This document shows positions 44,557 through 53,301 of a DNA stretch of 64,000 nt, one piece after another. The DNA is from Puniceibacterium antarcticum. GTDB taxonomy: Bacteria; Pseudomonadota; Alphaproteobacteria; Rhodobacterales; Rhodobacteraceae. Under the pieces are notes generated by a model. The model was given only the letters and a program-made list of their open reading frames with translations. It searched no databases and was not told the origin of the DNA. The stretch covers positions 52,624 through 116,623 of the forward strand of contig NZ_AWWI01000042.1 in assembly GCF_002760615.1 (NCBI RefSeq), read 5' to 3'. Each line of letters starts with the position of its first letter. Within the stretch, counting starts at the first letter, position 1. The position numbers were made by a program, and so were the translations under genes.

Positions 44557-45450
44557 ATGGCGCACATACCTGACCTGCGCGCCAGAGACGTCGTCAACAA
44601 CGCCATCGGCCCCTTCCCGAAAAACTGCGCCGGCTATATGAACCCGCCCGTCGGCGGCTATGGCTATATCGCCGCGCTCAAGCTGTCGATCGGGACCGTT
44701 GTGGCAGACATGGACGAAGGTCTGGACGGAATCGTCTCTTATGACCGCGCCGAATGTGAAGACGCCTATATCGGCCAGATCAACATGCTCACCGCGTCGT
44801 CGTTCTGTGGCGTCAACGGGGCGGTCTGGGGCTACGATCTGGCCCGTCACGACGATCTTGCCAATGGGCTGATCCAGCCAAAGATGGTGCTGCCGCGGCA
44901 TGATGGCGTTCCGGTGCCGATCATGCCGCTCGACCCGCTTCTGGACGCGGCCTATCGCCTGTTCGGCAGTCGGGATGAACGTCGCTTCAGCCCGCTACCC
45001 GGGGCCATGGTGGTCTGCGCCAACAAATCGCAGACCATCAATCCAAAGGTTGAAACCACGGTCTGGTGTGCGCTGGCGATTGCCATCGCCGAAGATCGCA
45101 GTTCCACCGCCAACCTGTTCATCGAAGATGCCTCTGACACCGAAACGACCGGCCCCGCCCCGCTTGAAGAGATCGAGCGCAACATCGCGTTGTCGATCCT
45201 GCGCTGCGGGCGCGATCAGGGTGTCGCCTACCGCGAGATTTTCATCGGCTCCAAGGCCCTGACAATACCGCATGGGCATGTCGGTTGCGCGCTGGCCTGT
45301 GCGCCCTACGTCACCCTGCCGCCTGCGGCAATTCCCCCGGGATGTGAACCCGGCGATCTGACCGAGATGACGCTCAGCATGTGGGAAAACCAGCTCGGCC
45401 TCACGCCGATGCGGCCATATCCTGGGGTCTACCGCGCATTTTCCGATTAA
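44557..45450 (+). CDS. hdcA: pyruvoyl-dependent histidine decarboxylase proenzyme
   Basis: A 297-residue proenzyme of the Lactobacillus 30a type, which cleaves itself between two serines to make a pyruvoyl group and then decarboxylates histidine to histamine. Most of the Lactobacillus motif is conserved: GIVSYDRAE, AYIGQINM, then TASSFCGVNG. Ser81-Ser82 fall at the same numbers as in the Lactobacillus enzyme, as do Tyr62 and Asp63, which contact the imidazole. FIED Glu190 matches catalytic Glu197. APYVSLP/APYVTLP closes the fold. Other amino-acid substrates cannot be excluded. The gene starts 2 bp after the Tgl-like stop, indicating coupling. Pyruvoyl enzymes of this kind are known mainly from Gram-positive bacteria. 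Confidence 0.88.
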   Translation: MAHIPDLRARDVVNNAIGPFPKNCAGYMNPPVGGYGYIAALKLSIGTVVADMDEGLDGIVSYDRAECEDAYIGQINMLTASSFCGVNGAVWGYDLARHDDLANGLIQPKMVLPRHDGVPVPIMPLDPLLDAAYRLFGSRDERRFSPLPGAMVVCANKSQTINPKVETTVWCALAIAIAEDRSSTANLFIEDASDTETTGPAPLEEIERNIALSILRCGRDQGVAYREIFIGSKALTIPHGHVGCALACAPYVTLPPAAIPPGCEPGDLTEMTLSMWENQLGLTPMRPYPGVYRAFSD

Positions 45451-45508
45451 ATAGTTTTAGCTTCAAGTAATGTACCCGTCGTAGTTTATCTGGTTTGCGC
45501 GCATTAAA

Positions 45509-45532
45509 AGGGGGCCACAGGCCCTCTTTTTT
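45509..45532 (+). terminator. intrinsic terminator of the Tgl-like/hdcA operon
   Basis: AGGGGGCC and GGCCCTCT form an 8-bp stem (one G-T) with an ACA loop followed by six T residues, 58 bp after the hdcA stop. This is a classical intrinsic terminator and shows that the operon is two genes long. Confidence 0.88.
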
Positions 45533-45634
45533 GTGCCTTATGCTGATCGCGCAGGCCTCTTCTCCTGATCAGCGTCAGACCGCATCACCCTTTGGCAGTC
45601 ATGTATTTGGCAAAACAGCGGCGCCAGCGGTCAG

Positions 45635-45674
45635 CCATACGAAATCCATACGGTTTCCATACGCCTTCCGTATC
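45635..45674. repeat. four heptamers at 11-bp period (SARP-box-like array)
   Basis: CCATACG occurs at 45635, 45646 and 45657, followed by a diverged CCGTATC at 45668; each start is exactly 11 bp from the last. Direct heptamers spaced by one helical turn are the known binding pattern of SARP/OmpR-type regulators. A SARP-type regulator is encoded in the same locus, but the array is downstream of the operon terminator with no gene directly after it, so its target is unclear. Confidence 0.65.
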
Positions 45675-45994
45675 CCCGCAACGGGACGATTCCGCCAAAC
45701 CCTGCTCACCGAAGTGCTTGCCGAAATCAGGCGACGCGCAACGGTGCATTCCCCCTGCAGCCGCTGGGGCAGGTGCGGTGCTAAAGGACCGCGCGGATGC
45801 GGCCTTGAAACAGCGCCTTTAAAGCGTCCCGCCTTAAACTTGAATCGCTTGTTCGCGGCCTGTCAGCTGCGCCTCCAACGCGAAAAACGATGAGTGTGTT
45901 TCAGGTTATAGGCGGCGCGCTTTAATATCAGTAGTTTAGCGGGCATTTTGCGCCGGGTGCTTACCTCCGGCACGCCAGAAATGGGGGCCACCGC
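45675..45994. other. non-coding stretch after hdcA
   Basis: About 320 bases between the heptamer array and the 3' end of the MFS gene. Open frames exist on the plus strand but lack a ribosome site and look compositionally random. A small RNA driven by the upstream array is possible but not demonstrated. Confidence 0.4.
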
Positions 45995-47185
45995 TCACTT
46001 GCGGTGCAGCATGCTCCAAGTCTGGATCGCCACGCTTCCGCCCGCAAGCAGCGCCCCCAGCAGGCACAGCAGGGTCCAGCCACCCGCCACCCAGGCCCAG
46101 GCCGCCACCGCAGAGCCGCCGGCTCCGCCCACGAACATGCACCCCATGAAAATCGTGTTCAACCGCCCCCGCGCCCCCGGCCTCAGGGAATAGACGATGT
46201 GCTGGTTCGAAATCATCGCGCTTTGCACGCCAAAGTCGAGCAGGATCACCCCGACAATCAGCCCCGGGATGGAGGTCCAGAAACCAAATACCCCCCAGGA
46301 AAGTAACGTCAGCAGCGCCCCCAAGAGAATTGTCAGATTTGGGCCGCTCCGGTCGGCGATCCTCCCGGCAATCGGGGCGGCAAGAATACCGACGGTGCCG
46401 ACGATCCCGAACAAACCAGCGGCGTCTGCACCAAGGCCAAAGCGTGGCTCCTGCAGGCGCAGCGCTAGTATGGTCCAGAACATGCTGAAAGCACCGAAAA
46501 GCAGGGCCTGCGTAACAGCGGCCTGACGCAGAACTGCAAATTCCCGCCACAGACCGGCAAGCGATCCGAGCAGCGCGCCATAGCCCAGTGTGGGTTCGGG
46601 CGCACTGCGCGGCAGGCGCCATGCCATCACCGCACCCGCCCCCAGTGCCAGCGGCACGCCCAGCCAGAACATCTCGCGCCATCCGCCGTGGGTGGCAACA
46701 AATCCTGCGAGCGTGCGGCTGAGAAGAATGCCGCACAAAAGCCCGGCCATCACGGTTCCGACCGTGGCGCCGCGCCGCTCGGGGGCAGCCAGATGCGCGG
46801 CCAGCGGCACGATCTGCTGCGCCACGGTTGCGGCCGCCCCCACAAGAAGCGAGGCCAGCACCACCAGCGCCGCCGTGGGCGAGAGGGCGACCAGGGCAAG
46901 AGCCGCACCAAGCGCCACGAACTGTGCAACGATCAGTTTCCTGCGCTCGACCAGATCGCCCAGCGGGACCAGTAGGAATAGTCCGACAGCATAACCCAGT
47001 TGCGTGGCTGTTGGTACCAAGCTGGTGGTCCCGCCTGGCAGGTCCCGGTCCATGACGCCGAGCATGGGCTGGTTGTAATAGATATTTGCAACGGCAACGC
47101 CTGCGGCAACCGACAGCGCTATGACAAGGCCATTGCCAAGCCCTTTGCCATCTTCAGGGGTCCGGGACTGCTCCACTGTCGTCAT
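45995..47185 (-). CDS. MFS transporter
   Basis: A 396-residue, twelve-helix major facilitator. [19 protein letters not shown] near the N-terminus and the [15 protein letters not shown] loop between helices 2 and 3 mark the YnfM/NepI-like drug or metabolite exporter group. The ATG at 47185 follows CAGGAGC; an upstream frame to 47242 lacks a site. It ends about 540 bp from hdcA on the opposite strand. Export of an amine is conceivable but unsupported by motifs. Confidence 0.88.
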   Translation of the reverse strand: MTTVEQSRTPEDGKGLGNGLVIALSVAAGVAVANIYYNQPMLGVMDRDLPGGTTSLVPTATQLGYAVGLFLLVPLGDLVERRKLIVAQFVALGAALALVALSPTAALVVLASLLVGAAATVAQQIVPLAAHLAAPERRGATVGTVMAGLLCGILLSRTLAGFVATHGGWREMFWLGVPLALGAGAVMAWRLPRSAPEPTLGYGALLGSLAGLWREFAVLRQAAVTQALLFGAFSMFWTILALRLQEPRFGLGADAAGLFGIVGTVGILAAPIAGRIADRSGPNLTILLGALLTLLSWGVFGFWTSIPGLIVGVILLDFGVQSAMISNQHIVYSLRPGARGRLNTIFMGCMFVGGAGGSAVAAWAWVAGGWTLLCLLGALLAGGSVAIQTWSMLHRK

Positions 47186-47429
47186 GACATGCTCCTGTGA
47201 TGCGTACCTGCAGCTTGGGCAGGGGCCGGTGGTCGTGATCATACCAGTTGGTTACGTCAAACCGATCCAGTGCGGGATACACGTCAATGTATGATCTGCG
47301 CAATGCGACTGGCGCCCTGAACGTTCGTCTTAAAATCGTGTGTCTGCCAGTCGCGGACAACGCTCCGGACATATTGATTTACCGCTGGAACAAGGCGGGT
47401 ACCGCGAGTGCGATGGTCTTCAGGAATAG

Positions 47430-47590
47430 GTTCAGGCGTCCGAACATGATCTCTACCTCGTTGCCCTGTCTGTCTTATAGGATAGGCATTGCTCGTGCCT
47501 TCCGCGCAGGGATGAACGGCGCAATACCGGTTTCTGCCCAGAAGTTGCGGAACCGGTTCGCGTTGTATCTTGATCCTGCCATAAACCAAG
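47430..47590 (-). pseudogene. C-terminal remnant of an IS5-type transposase
   Basis: Minus-strand translation gives ANRFRNFWAETGIAPFIPAR, then KARAMPIL, a stop codon, and DRQGNEVEIMFGRLN. These are the last DDE-transposase motifs, with the catalytic Glu in EIMFGRL. The flanking parts are gone. No full element ends were found. Confidence 0.8.
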
Positions 47591-47652
47591 CGGGGGTCAA
47601 ATGGCGTCAGCAACTGTCTGCAGCGTCGTCTTCATAAAACCTCCGTTCGCCC

Positions 47653-47671
47653 ATGTCGCTTTAAGCGACAT
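47653..47671. promoter_or_regulatory. palindromic operator of the toxin-antitoxin pair
   Basis: ATGTCGCTTTAAGCGACAT has perfect 8-bp arms around TTA, 41 bp before the toxin start. A TTGACA hexamer follows at 47677-47682. Toxin-antitoxin pairs with an Xre-type antitoxin usually repress themselves through such a site. Confidence 0.75.
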
Positions 47672-47711
47672 CTGCCTTGACACAGAAGAAAATGTAGCCC
47701 ATAGCTACGCG

Positions 47712-47963
47712 ATGAAGCAGATCAGCTACACCAAGGCCGCGATCCGGGCATTGCGCCGGATGCCTGCGAACACTGCAACCCTGATCCGTTCCAAGATCGA
47801 AGCCTATGCGCATGACCCTGCCTCTCAAGTAAACAACGCCAAATCTCTGAAGGGCAGAGAGGGTATCAGACTGCGGGTGGGTGACTGGCGAGTCATCATG
47901 GATGAGCAGGGCAATGTCCTTGCTGTCCTGGACATCGGCCCCCGGGGCAGCATTTATGACTGA
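47712..47963 (+). CDS. RelE/ParE-family toxin
   Basis: An 83-residue basic protein of the RelE fold. YTKAAIRALRRMPANTATLIRSKIEAYAHDP, SLKGREGIRLRVGDWRVIMDE and VLDIGPRGSIYD are the standard RelE/RelE-like blocks. Such toxins cut ribosome-bound mRNA. The ATG at 47712 gives the normal length; an earlier start at 47601 would add 37 unrelated residues. The antitoxin gene follows 11 bp downstream, the HigBA order with toxin first. Confidence 0.9.
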   Translation: MKQISYTKAAIRALRRMPANTATLIRSKIEAYAHDPASQVNNAKSLKGREGIRLRVGDWRVIMDEQGNVLAVLDIGPRGSIYD

Positions 47964-47974
47964 AAGGGCATGAT

Positions 47975-48319
47975 ATGAATGAGATGGTAACAATTCCGCG
48001 CGAAGAATACGACCGTCTGCGGACGGCTGCCGAAGATCTTGTTGATCTTCAGGCCTATGATCGTGCCAAGGCGGGCTTGGCAACTGGTGAGGATGAATTG
48101 ATCCCCGCGCAACATGTGAACCGCCTGCTGAATGGCGAAAGCCCAATGCGTGTCTACCGTGACCTGCGCGGCCTGACCCAGGCCGCTCTTGCCGAAAAGG
48201 CTGGCGTGAACCGCGTCACCGTTGCCGAGATTGAGACCGGGCGCAAACAAGGCTCTGTCGCGACCTTGCGCGCCTTGGCAGATTCCCTTGGCGTCACGCT
48301 GGACGATCTCGCCGAGTAA
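47975..48319 (+). CDS. Xre-family antitoxin
   Basis: A 114-residue antitoxin and repressor. Residues 1-50 (MVTIPREEYDRLRTAAEDLVDL) resemble a toxin-neutralising arm, and residues 58-114 are a helix-turn-helix (YRDLRGLTQAALAEKAGVNRVTVAEIETGRKQ). It should bind the upstream palindrome and neutralise the toxin. Confidence 0.9.
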   Translation: MNEMVTIPREEYDRLRTAAEDLVDLQAYDRAKAGLATGEDELIPAQHVNRLLNGESPMRVYRDLRGLTQAALAEKAGVNRVTVAEIETGRKQGSVATLRALADSLGVTLDDLAE

Positions 48320-48484
48320 GGTTGGCCCTCTGCGATCATTCAGGTGCCGTGCAGCAAACATCCGGATTGTGAACGACGTTTGTCTTTCAAGGGTCTGCCA
48401 CTGTCCGACACGGAGGTGCGCGTCCTGCGCGAGACATGTCTATAAGCGGGGAAGTCCAACCAAGGAGCATCGGAGTACTTTGAT

Positions 48485-49070
48485 GGTGAGCGACTTCTAT
48501 GCCAGCCAGAGTGGCTGCGGCTCAGTTGACTGATTGGAAGGTCTGCATGGGGCGGGTGATCTTCTTTATGAAACGGTGGTCCTGTTCGATTATATTGCTG
48601 AGATATTTCACTTGCAGAACCTCGATCGACCATCACCAGCAAGCGATTCATGTTGAACAGACTGGCTGCCGCAGATCCGCTCTTGTCGATGACCACCCTG
48701 TCGGGAAAGCCGTTGGTTCCGATTGCGCGGATGAAGAATGCGGTGGCTGCTGCTTCGTCACGGCACTCTGAAAGCATAAAATCAAGCGTTTTGCCCTGTT
48801 TGTCGATAGCTCGATACAGAAACCTTTGACTTTCACGGAGGTCTCATCCATCCGCCAAGATCGCCGAGCCTGTGCTTTCCTGCAATGGGCTTGCTGAGCT
48901 ATGATATTCGCATATTTCTCGACCCATAGGTTCAGCGTCATGTGATCAACATCGACGCCATGCTCGGCCATGATTTCTTAGAAATCCCGATACGATACCG
49001 CAAGCCGAACATAGAAAGAGACCGCCTACAGGATCAAGGATTTTGGGTGGCGTGCACCTTTGAAACTGAC
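48485..49070 (-). pseudogene. degenerate IS6-family transposase
   Basis: Minus-strand fragments in several frames follow the IS6 order: FKGARHPKSLIL with an internal stop, AVSFYVRLAVSYRDF, MAEHGVDVDHMTLNLWVEKYA, SWRMDETSVKVKG with the first catalytic Asp, then DEAAATAFFIRAIGTNGFPD and RVVIDKSG with the second. Stops and frameshifts occur within about 580 bp and no clear inverted ends were found. The gene is not functional. Confidence 0.82.
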
Positions 49071-49510
49071 CAATCGCTTGAACCTTGAACGGGATGTCGA
49101 AAGCTTGCTCCACGCGCGGCTCTGTCCATAAGTACAGTTGGACGTCAAAACCTGGCGAAACTACTACCAGAAATCAGTTTATCTGAAAAAGCCGGTCAAG
49201 CCGCTGTTGACCGGGTTAGTGCTGCTGCGAATGCAGAGCTGTACAGGCAGGATCAGCGTTTCTTCCGCCGTGGGTTGTGCGCCGGCGCAGCGACATCTCT
49301 GTCCAAGCTCCAGAAGATGGTCCACAGCCAGCCGTGCGCCGGTCTCGTTGTCGGCCAGAACCTTTGGCGCTATTCACCGATTTCGGTGCTGCGCCTGTGT
49401 CTTGCAACCTATGTGCTGCTGGGATTGCTGGTTGGCTTTGCCGTCGTCCTTCAGCGCAAGGGTGCAAAGGGCCACTGAATTTACGTCGTCTTCTAGGGAG
49501 GAACCAACAG
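49071..49510 (+). other. unresolved stretch, possibly a permease C-terminal fragment
   Basis: A frame ending at 49478 encodes a hydrophobic tail (ISVLRLCLATYVLLGLLVGFAVVLQRKG) preceded by polar residues, like the last helix of a transporter. No family could be named. The rest of the stretch shows no intact gene and belongs to the decayed region. Confidence 0.35.
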
Positions 49511-49606
49511 ATGACAAAGACCCTGATCGTAGCCATCGCACTTGTCAGTACCATGGCTTACAGGGCACATGCAGAGACCTTGGGTCGCAGGAATTGCCGG
49601 TTCTGA
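49511..49606 (+). pseudogene. signal-peptide stub of a truncated exported protein
   Basis: MTKTLIVAIALVSTMAYRAHA is a good signal peptide with AGGGAGG before the ATG, but the frame ends after 31 residues. The following bases read into an isomerase fragment in another frame. It looks like the start of an exported protein joined to unrelated sequence by a deletion. Confidence 0.6.
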
Positions 49607-50030
49607 AACAGCACTGGCTTGAAAGCTCTATGTGCAAAGTCGCCGAACTCAGCCTCGACGAGGGCTGGGCCGATCGGGTAAACCATGACGCGCTAACCGA
49701 AAACTACCTGCATCACATTGATCTGGTCGCGCAGGCAGGTTATCGCAACCTCATCCAGTTCAGCGGCAACCGTCGCGACATGAACCCAGCTGAGGGGATG
49801 CAAAACTACGAAACGGGGCTGAGACGTATCCTTGACGCGGCCGAGGAAAGGGGCGTCGTTCTGCACATGGAACTGCTGAATTCGCGGGTCAATCACCCGG
49901 ACTATCTTTTCGATGCCACCATCTTGGGCGTGGACCTTTGTCGCGGGATCCGCTCGTGCAACTTCAAACTGCTTTACGACATCTACCACATCCCTTTCCA
50001 TGACTGTCTCGGCCACGACCATACGGCCGG
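49583..50030 (+). pseudogene. hydroxypyruvate isomerase-like TIM-barrel protein, truncated
   Basis: The reading contains NLIQFSGNRRDM, RRILDAAEERGVVLHMELLNS, RVNHPDYLFDATILGVDLC and FKLLYDIYH, the central blocks of hydroxypyruvate isomerase/sugar epimerase proteins including a catalytic Glu in MELLNS and a metal-site Asp in YDIYH. The N-terminal third appears shortened by an internal deletion, and after YDIYH the frame turns into unrelated residues. No start codon fits. Confidence 0.75.
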
Positions 50031-50107
50031 AAATCCGATGCGCTGCGCGCCGCGGTTCTTAGTCGTGACGCCTGACGCCCACAAAATTCTTTCAGGAGGA
50101 GAGCCAC

Positions 50108-51566
50108 ATGGCAGGCAACATGCACTGCGACGCGATCGTCGTCGGATCGGGGATCAGCGACGGATCAGCCGCAAAGGAGCTGACCGAGAAGGGGCTGAAG
50201 GTGCTGCTTCTTGAGCGCGCTCGCAACATCGAGCATCTGACCGATTTCCTGAACGCAGACAAGGAAAGTTGGGACTATCCGCATCGCGGCAGCGCAGCTG
50301 TCGAGATGAAGCGCAAGAGCCCCGTGCTGCAGCGGGATTATCCGCTGAATGAGCAGACCTGGGGAATGTGGACCGATGAGCGAGCCAATCCCTATGTCGA
50401 GAATAAACGCTTTGACTGGTTCCGCGGCTATCACGTCGGCGGGCGTTCCCTGCTGTGGGGGCGGCAGACTTACCGTTGGTCGGACACCGATTTTAAGTCA
50501 AATGCGAAAGACGGCGTCGTGATTGACTGGCCGATCCGCTACGCCGACATCGCGCCATGGTATGATCATGTGGAGCGCTTCGCCGGGATTTCGGGCGCGC
50601 GCGACGGTCTGGATTTTCTGCCCAACGGAGATTTCCTGCCCCCATCCCGCTGAACGTCGTTGAAAAGGATGTCGCAGCGCGCTTGCAAAAGGCCTTTGGT
50701 GGCAAGCGTCACCTAATCAATCCCCGGGTCGCCGATATCACAGAACCCAAGCCCGAGCAGAGCCGGGTTAACTGCCAGTACCGCCACGAGTGCTCGCTGG
50801 GATGCCCTTATGGGACATATTTCTGTACTCATTCTGTGGCCTTGCCAGTAGCTGTGGCGACAGTCAATCTGACGCTGCGGCCGTTTTTCGAAGTGCGTCA
50901 AGTGCTGTACTACAATAACCGCAAGCGGGCGACCGGGGTTGAGGTGGTTGATGCCGAAACCAACAAGACCTATCAGTATACCGCCGATGTCATTTTTCTG
51001 AACGCTTCGACGTTCAACTCGACCTGGCTCCTCATGAATTCTGCAACGGATGTCTGGGAAGGCGGGCTCGGGTCCGCATCGGAGGAGCTTGGACATAATG
51101 CGATGGACCACAACTTTCGCGTCGGGGCCGAGGGATCTGTCGAAGGATTTGACGACAAATACTATTTTGATCGCTGTCCCGCCGGTTTCTACATCCCGCG
51201 TTTCCGTAATGTCGATGGCGAGGAACGTCCCTACCTGCGTGGTTTCGGCTATCAGGGCTCGGCCAGCCGCGAGGGCTGGAATCGCGAAATTGCCGAACTC
51301 AACATTGGCAAGGATCTCAAGAATGCGCTTTCTACGCCCGGCAGCTGGCGCATCGGCATGACCGCCTTTGGCGAGATGCTGCCCGATCATGCGAACCGCA
51401 TCGCGCTCGCTACGTCCTTGACGGACAAATGGGGCTTGCCGGTGCTGTCAATCAGCGTCGAACTGAGCGAGAACGAAAAGAAGATGCGCAGTGCTGCGCC
51501 GTCGAGATGCTGCAGGCGGTCGGCATGGTCGATGTAAAGCCTACCGAAAGAGAACCGTGCCGAGTT
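50108..51566 (+). pseudogene. GMC-family oxidoreductase, frameshifted and truncated
   Basis: The 5' part shows CDAIVVGSGISDGSAAKELTEKG (a FAD motif with an unusual Asp) and HVGGRSLLWGRQTYRW. The 3' part shows NCQYRHECSLGCPYG, VIFLNASTFNSTWLLMNS and LGHNAMDH, all of the gluconate/glucoside dehydrogenase type of GMC flavoenzyme. A one-base loss in the C-run at 50639-50643 splits them: adding one C restores FLPPIPLNVVEKDV. A second shift near 51493 precedes AVEMLQAVGMVDVKP, and the last part, with the C-terminal FAD/active-site region, is replaced by IS3. Confidence 0.88.
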
Positions 51567-51589
51567 TTCCGGATGCTGATTGACGTTAG

Positions 51590-52362
51590 TTATGCGGCCA
51601 CGGCTTCAAAGTTGCGCCATGGGCCGCGACGGTGGATGACTTCGGCCTTGAGCAGGCCGTCGATGGTTTCGGCCAGCGCGTTGTCACAGCTGTCGCCAAC
51701 GCTTCCGACCGAGGGTTCGATGCTCGCCTCAGCCAGTCGTTCGGTGTATTTGATCGACAGATACTGGCTGCCGCGATCACTGTGATGGACCAGCCCCGCG
51801 TCCTTGACTGGGCGACGCCGATGGACAGCCTGCTCGAGGGCGTCGCGAACGAAGCTGGCATGGCCAGATGTGCTGACCCGCCAGCCAATAACGCGGCGGG
51901 CATAGGCGTCAATGACGAAAACGACATATGCAAACCCTTTCCAGGTTGCGACACAGGTGAAGTCTGAAACACACAGCATGTTCGGCGCGGCCACACGGAA
52001 CTGGCGGTTCACCTTGTCCAGCGGGCACGGCAACTTCTTGTCTGGGATCGTCGTCTTGTGCGGCTTGCCCAAGATAATGCCTTGAATGCCCATGCTCTTC
52101 ATCAGCCTGGCACCTGTGCAGCGGGCGACATCGAAGCCCTCGCGGCGCAACTGCCGCCAGATCTCGCGCACGCCATAGACCTGCCAGTTCGCATCGAAGA
52201 CACGCTGGATGTGAAGTCGAAGCTCCGCATCCAGCTTGGCACGATCCGACAGCCGCGCCGGGTCAGGTGATCATAGTAGGTAGCAGGGGCGATCGGCACC
52301 ATGTTGCAGGTCGGCTCGACCCCGTGTGCATCTCGATGGTCATAGATGAACGACAGCATCAC
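51590..52362 (-). pseudogene. IS3-family transposase OrfB, frameshifted
   Basis: The DDE domain is intact in the second part: VSDFTCVATWKGFAYVVFVID, LVHHSDRGSQYLS and the terminal ALAETIDGLLKAE contain the three catalytic acids. The first part ends HLTRRGCRIVPS where HLTRR..DPARLSDRA is expected. Both halves share ACCCGGCGC, so a small deletion between short repeats near 52260 probably caused the shift. Confidence 0.82.
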
Positions 52363-52682
52363 TTCGACCGGCGGTCGAGCTCCGCCATCGCAAAATATGC
52401 GCTGGCCTTGCGCAGGATCTCGTTCGCCTGGCGCCGCTCACGGTTCTCGCGTTCCAGCACCTTCATTCGCTCGGCCATCTCGCTGGAAACGCCCGGGCGC
52501 TTGCAGCTATCGACCTCGACCTTCTTGACCCAATCCTTCAAGGCCTGGGGCACGCAGCCGATCTTTGCCGAAATCGACATGATCGCCTGCCAACGCGTTC
52601 CATGCTGACCCACATTGTCGAGGATCAAACGCACGACACGTTCGCGCACTTCGGGTGAAAACTTGTTCGTCGTCTTGCTCAT
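52359..52682 (-). CDS. IS3-family transposase OrfA
   Basis: A 107-residue protein with a helix-turn-helix for IS end recognition ([37 protein letters not shown]) and a leucine-zipper tail ([29 protein letters not shown]). It overlaps orfB by 4 bases, the normal IS3 arrangement for programmed frameshifting, but the orfB frame is broken. Confidence 0.88.
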   Translation of the reverse strand: MSKTTNKFSPEVRERVVRLILDNVGQHGTRWQAIMSISAKIGCVPQALKDWVKKVEVDSCKRPGVSSEMAERMKVLERENRERRQANEILRKASAYFAMAELDRRSK

Positions 52683-52969
52683 GATGCTCCATCTTGCTCA
52701 GGAGTTGGGGCATCCGGCAAACCCGGCGCGGGTCATTTGTCGCGTGGCAACGATGACCGGAATACTGAGATTCGTGTAGCATTCGAGCAGTGCCATGTGG
52801 ACTTGACCTCTACCTCCAGGATCTCTAACATTTTCCCTTCAACCTAATATGCCTTTCTAAGAGCTACGCTACGCTTTCTCACCCATATAGCAGTCGTTTG
52901 CGAACCCGATAATTTAAATGCCGACTTCCTCCCGTAAACGATTAAGAAAGCAACATAAACCGACCCTTC

Positions 52970-53180
52970 CAGCTGGGGACACAGGTGAAATCGCTCAATC
53001 AAAGCATATCTCAATCAAAGCATATTGGGTACAGGCACGCGGCCCTCTGGATTCACCCCGTCAAACGGCCATACCAGCTTCTTGTCCGGGGCCTTTATAT
53101 TCTGCGGACTATGTCCGGATAATACCTTGAACATCCAAGAATTTCATAAGCCAAGTCAAGCCTGTGCAGTTTTAGGTGCT
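52970..53180 (-). pseudogene. second, more diverged IS3 orfB remnant
   Basis: The bases track the region 51945-52120 of the intact IS3 copy, including GACACAGGTGAA, a CAGCTTCTTGTC block and the CATCAG/AAGCCTGTGCAG end, with many substitutions. It is thus a decayed relative of the neighbouring element and not part of it. Only part of orfB is recognisable. Confidence 0.65.
52994..53025. repeat. 16-bp perfect tandem duplication
   Basis: CTCAATCAAAGCATAT occurs twice without a gap inside the IS3 remnant. A recent slippage or short duplication in non-functional sequence is the simplest reading. Confidence 0.8.
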
Positions 53181-53301
53181 ACCACTTGGTGGCAGGTTGA
53201 CAATTCTTACAATAACCGTCAGGTTAGCTGCGGTCAGGCAGCTAGGGCCATTTGGTCCCAGCAACCCAAATCCGAATTCTTATGATATCCTTGGAGCGCT
53301 G

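Larger units (their letters stand above)
51575..52735 (-). mobile_element. IS3-family insertion sequence, inactive
   Basis: A 1.16-kb element holding orfA and a broken orfB on the minus strand. Ends are approximate: the 5' side on the minus strand starts near TGACCCGCGCCGGG (52735), and the far end lies just after the orfB stop. It cuts the GMC oxidoreductase. Confidence 0.82.

Noticed and set aside
45635..45674. CRISPR-like array
   Set aside because: Repeats are 7 bp with 4-bp gaps, far too short; they fit an operator array instead.
45495..45893. 132-residue plus-strand frame after hdcA
   Set aside because: It begins inside the operon terminator, has no ribosome site and contains the 11-bp repeat array; not a credible gene.
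45995..47185. MFS protein as histamine exporter of the hdcA operon
   Set aside because: It is on the opposite strand, ends toward hdcA and is separated by a terminator; it resembles YnfM-type exporters and not the HdcP amino-acid/amine antiporter.
49138..50214. 358-residue plus-strand frame joining unrelated parts
   Set aside because: Only its middle matches a known family (isomerase); the frame runs through other fragments by chance and into the GMC start.
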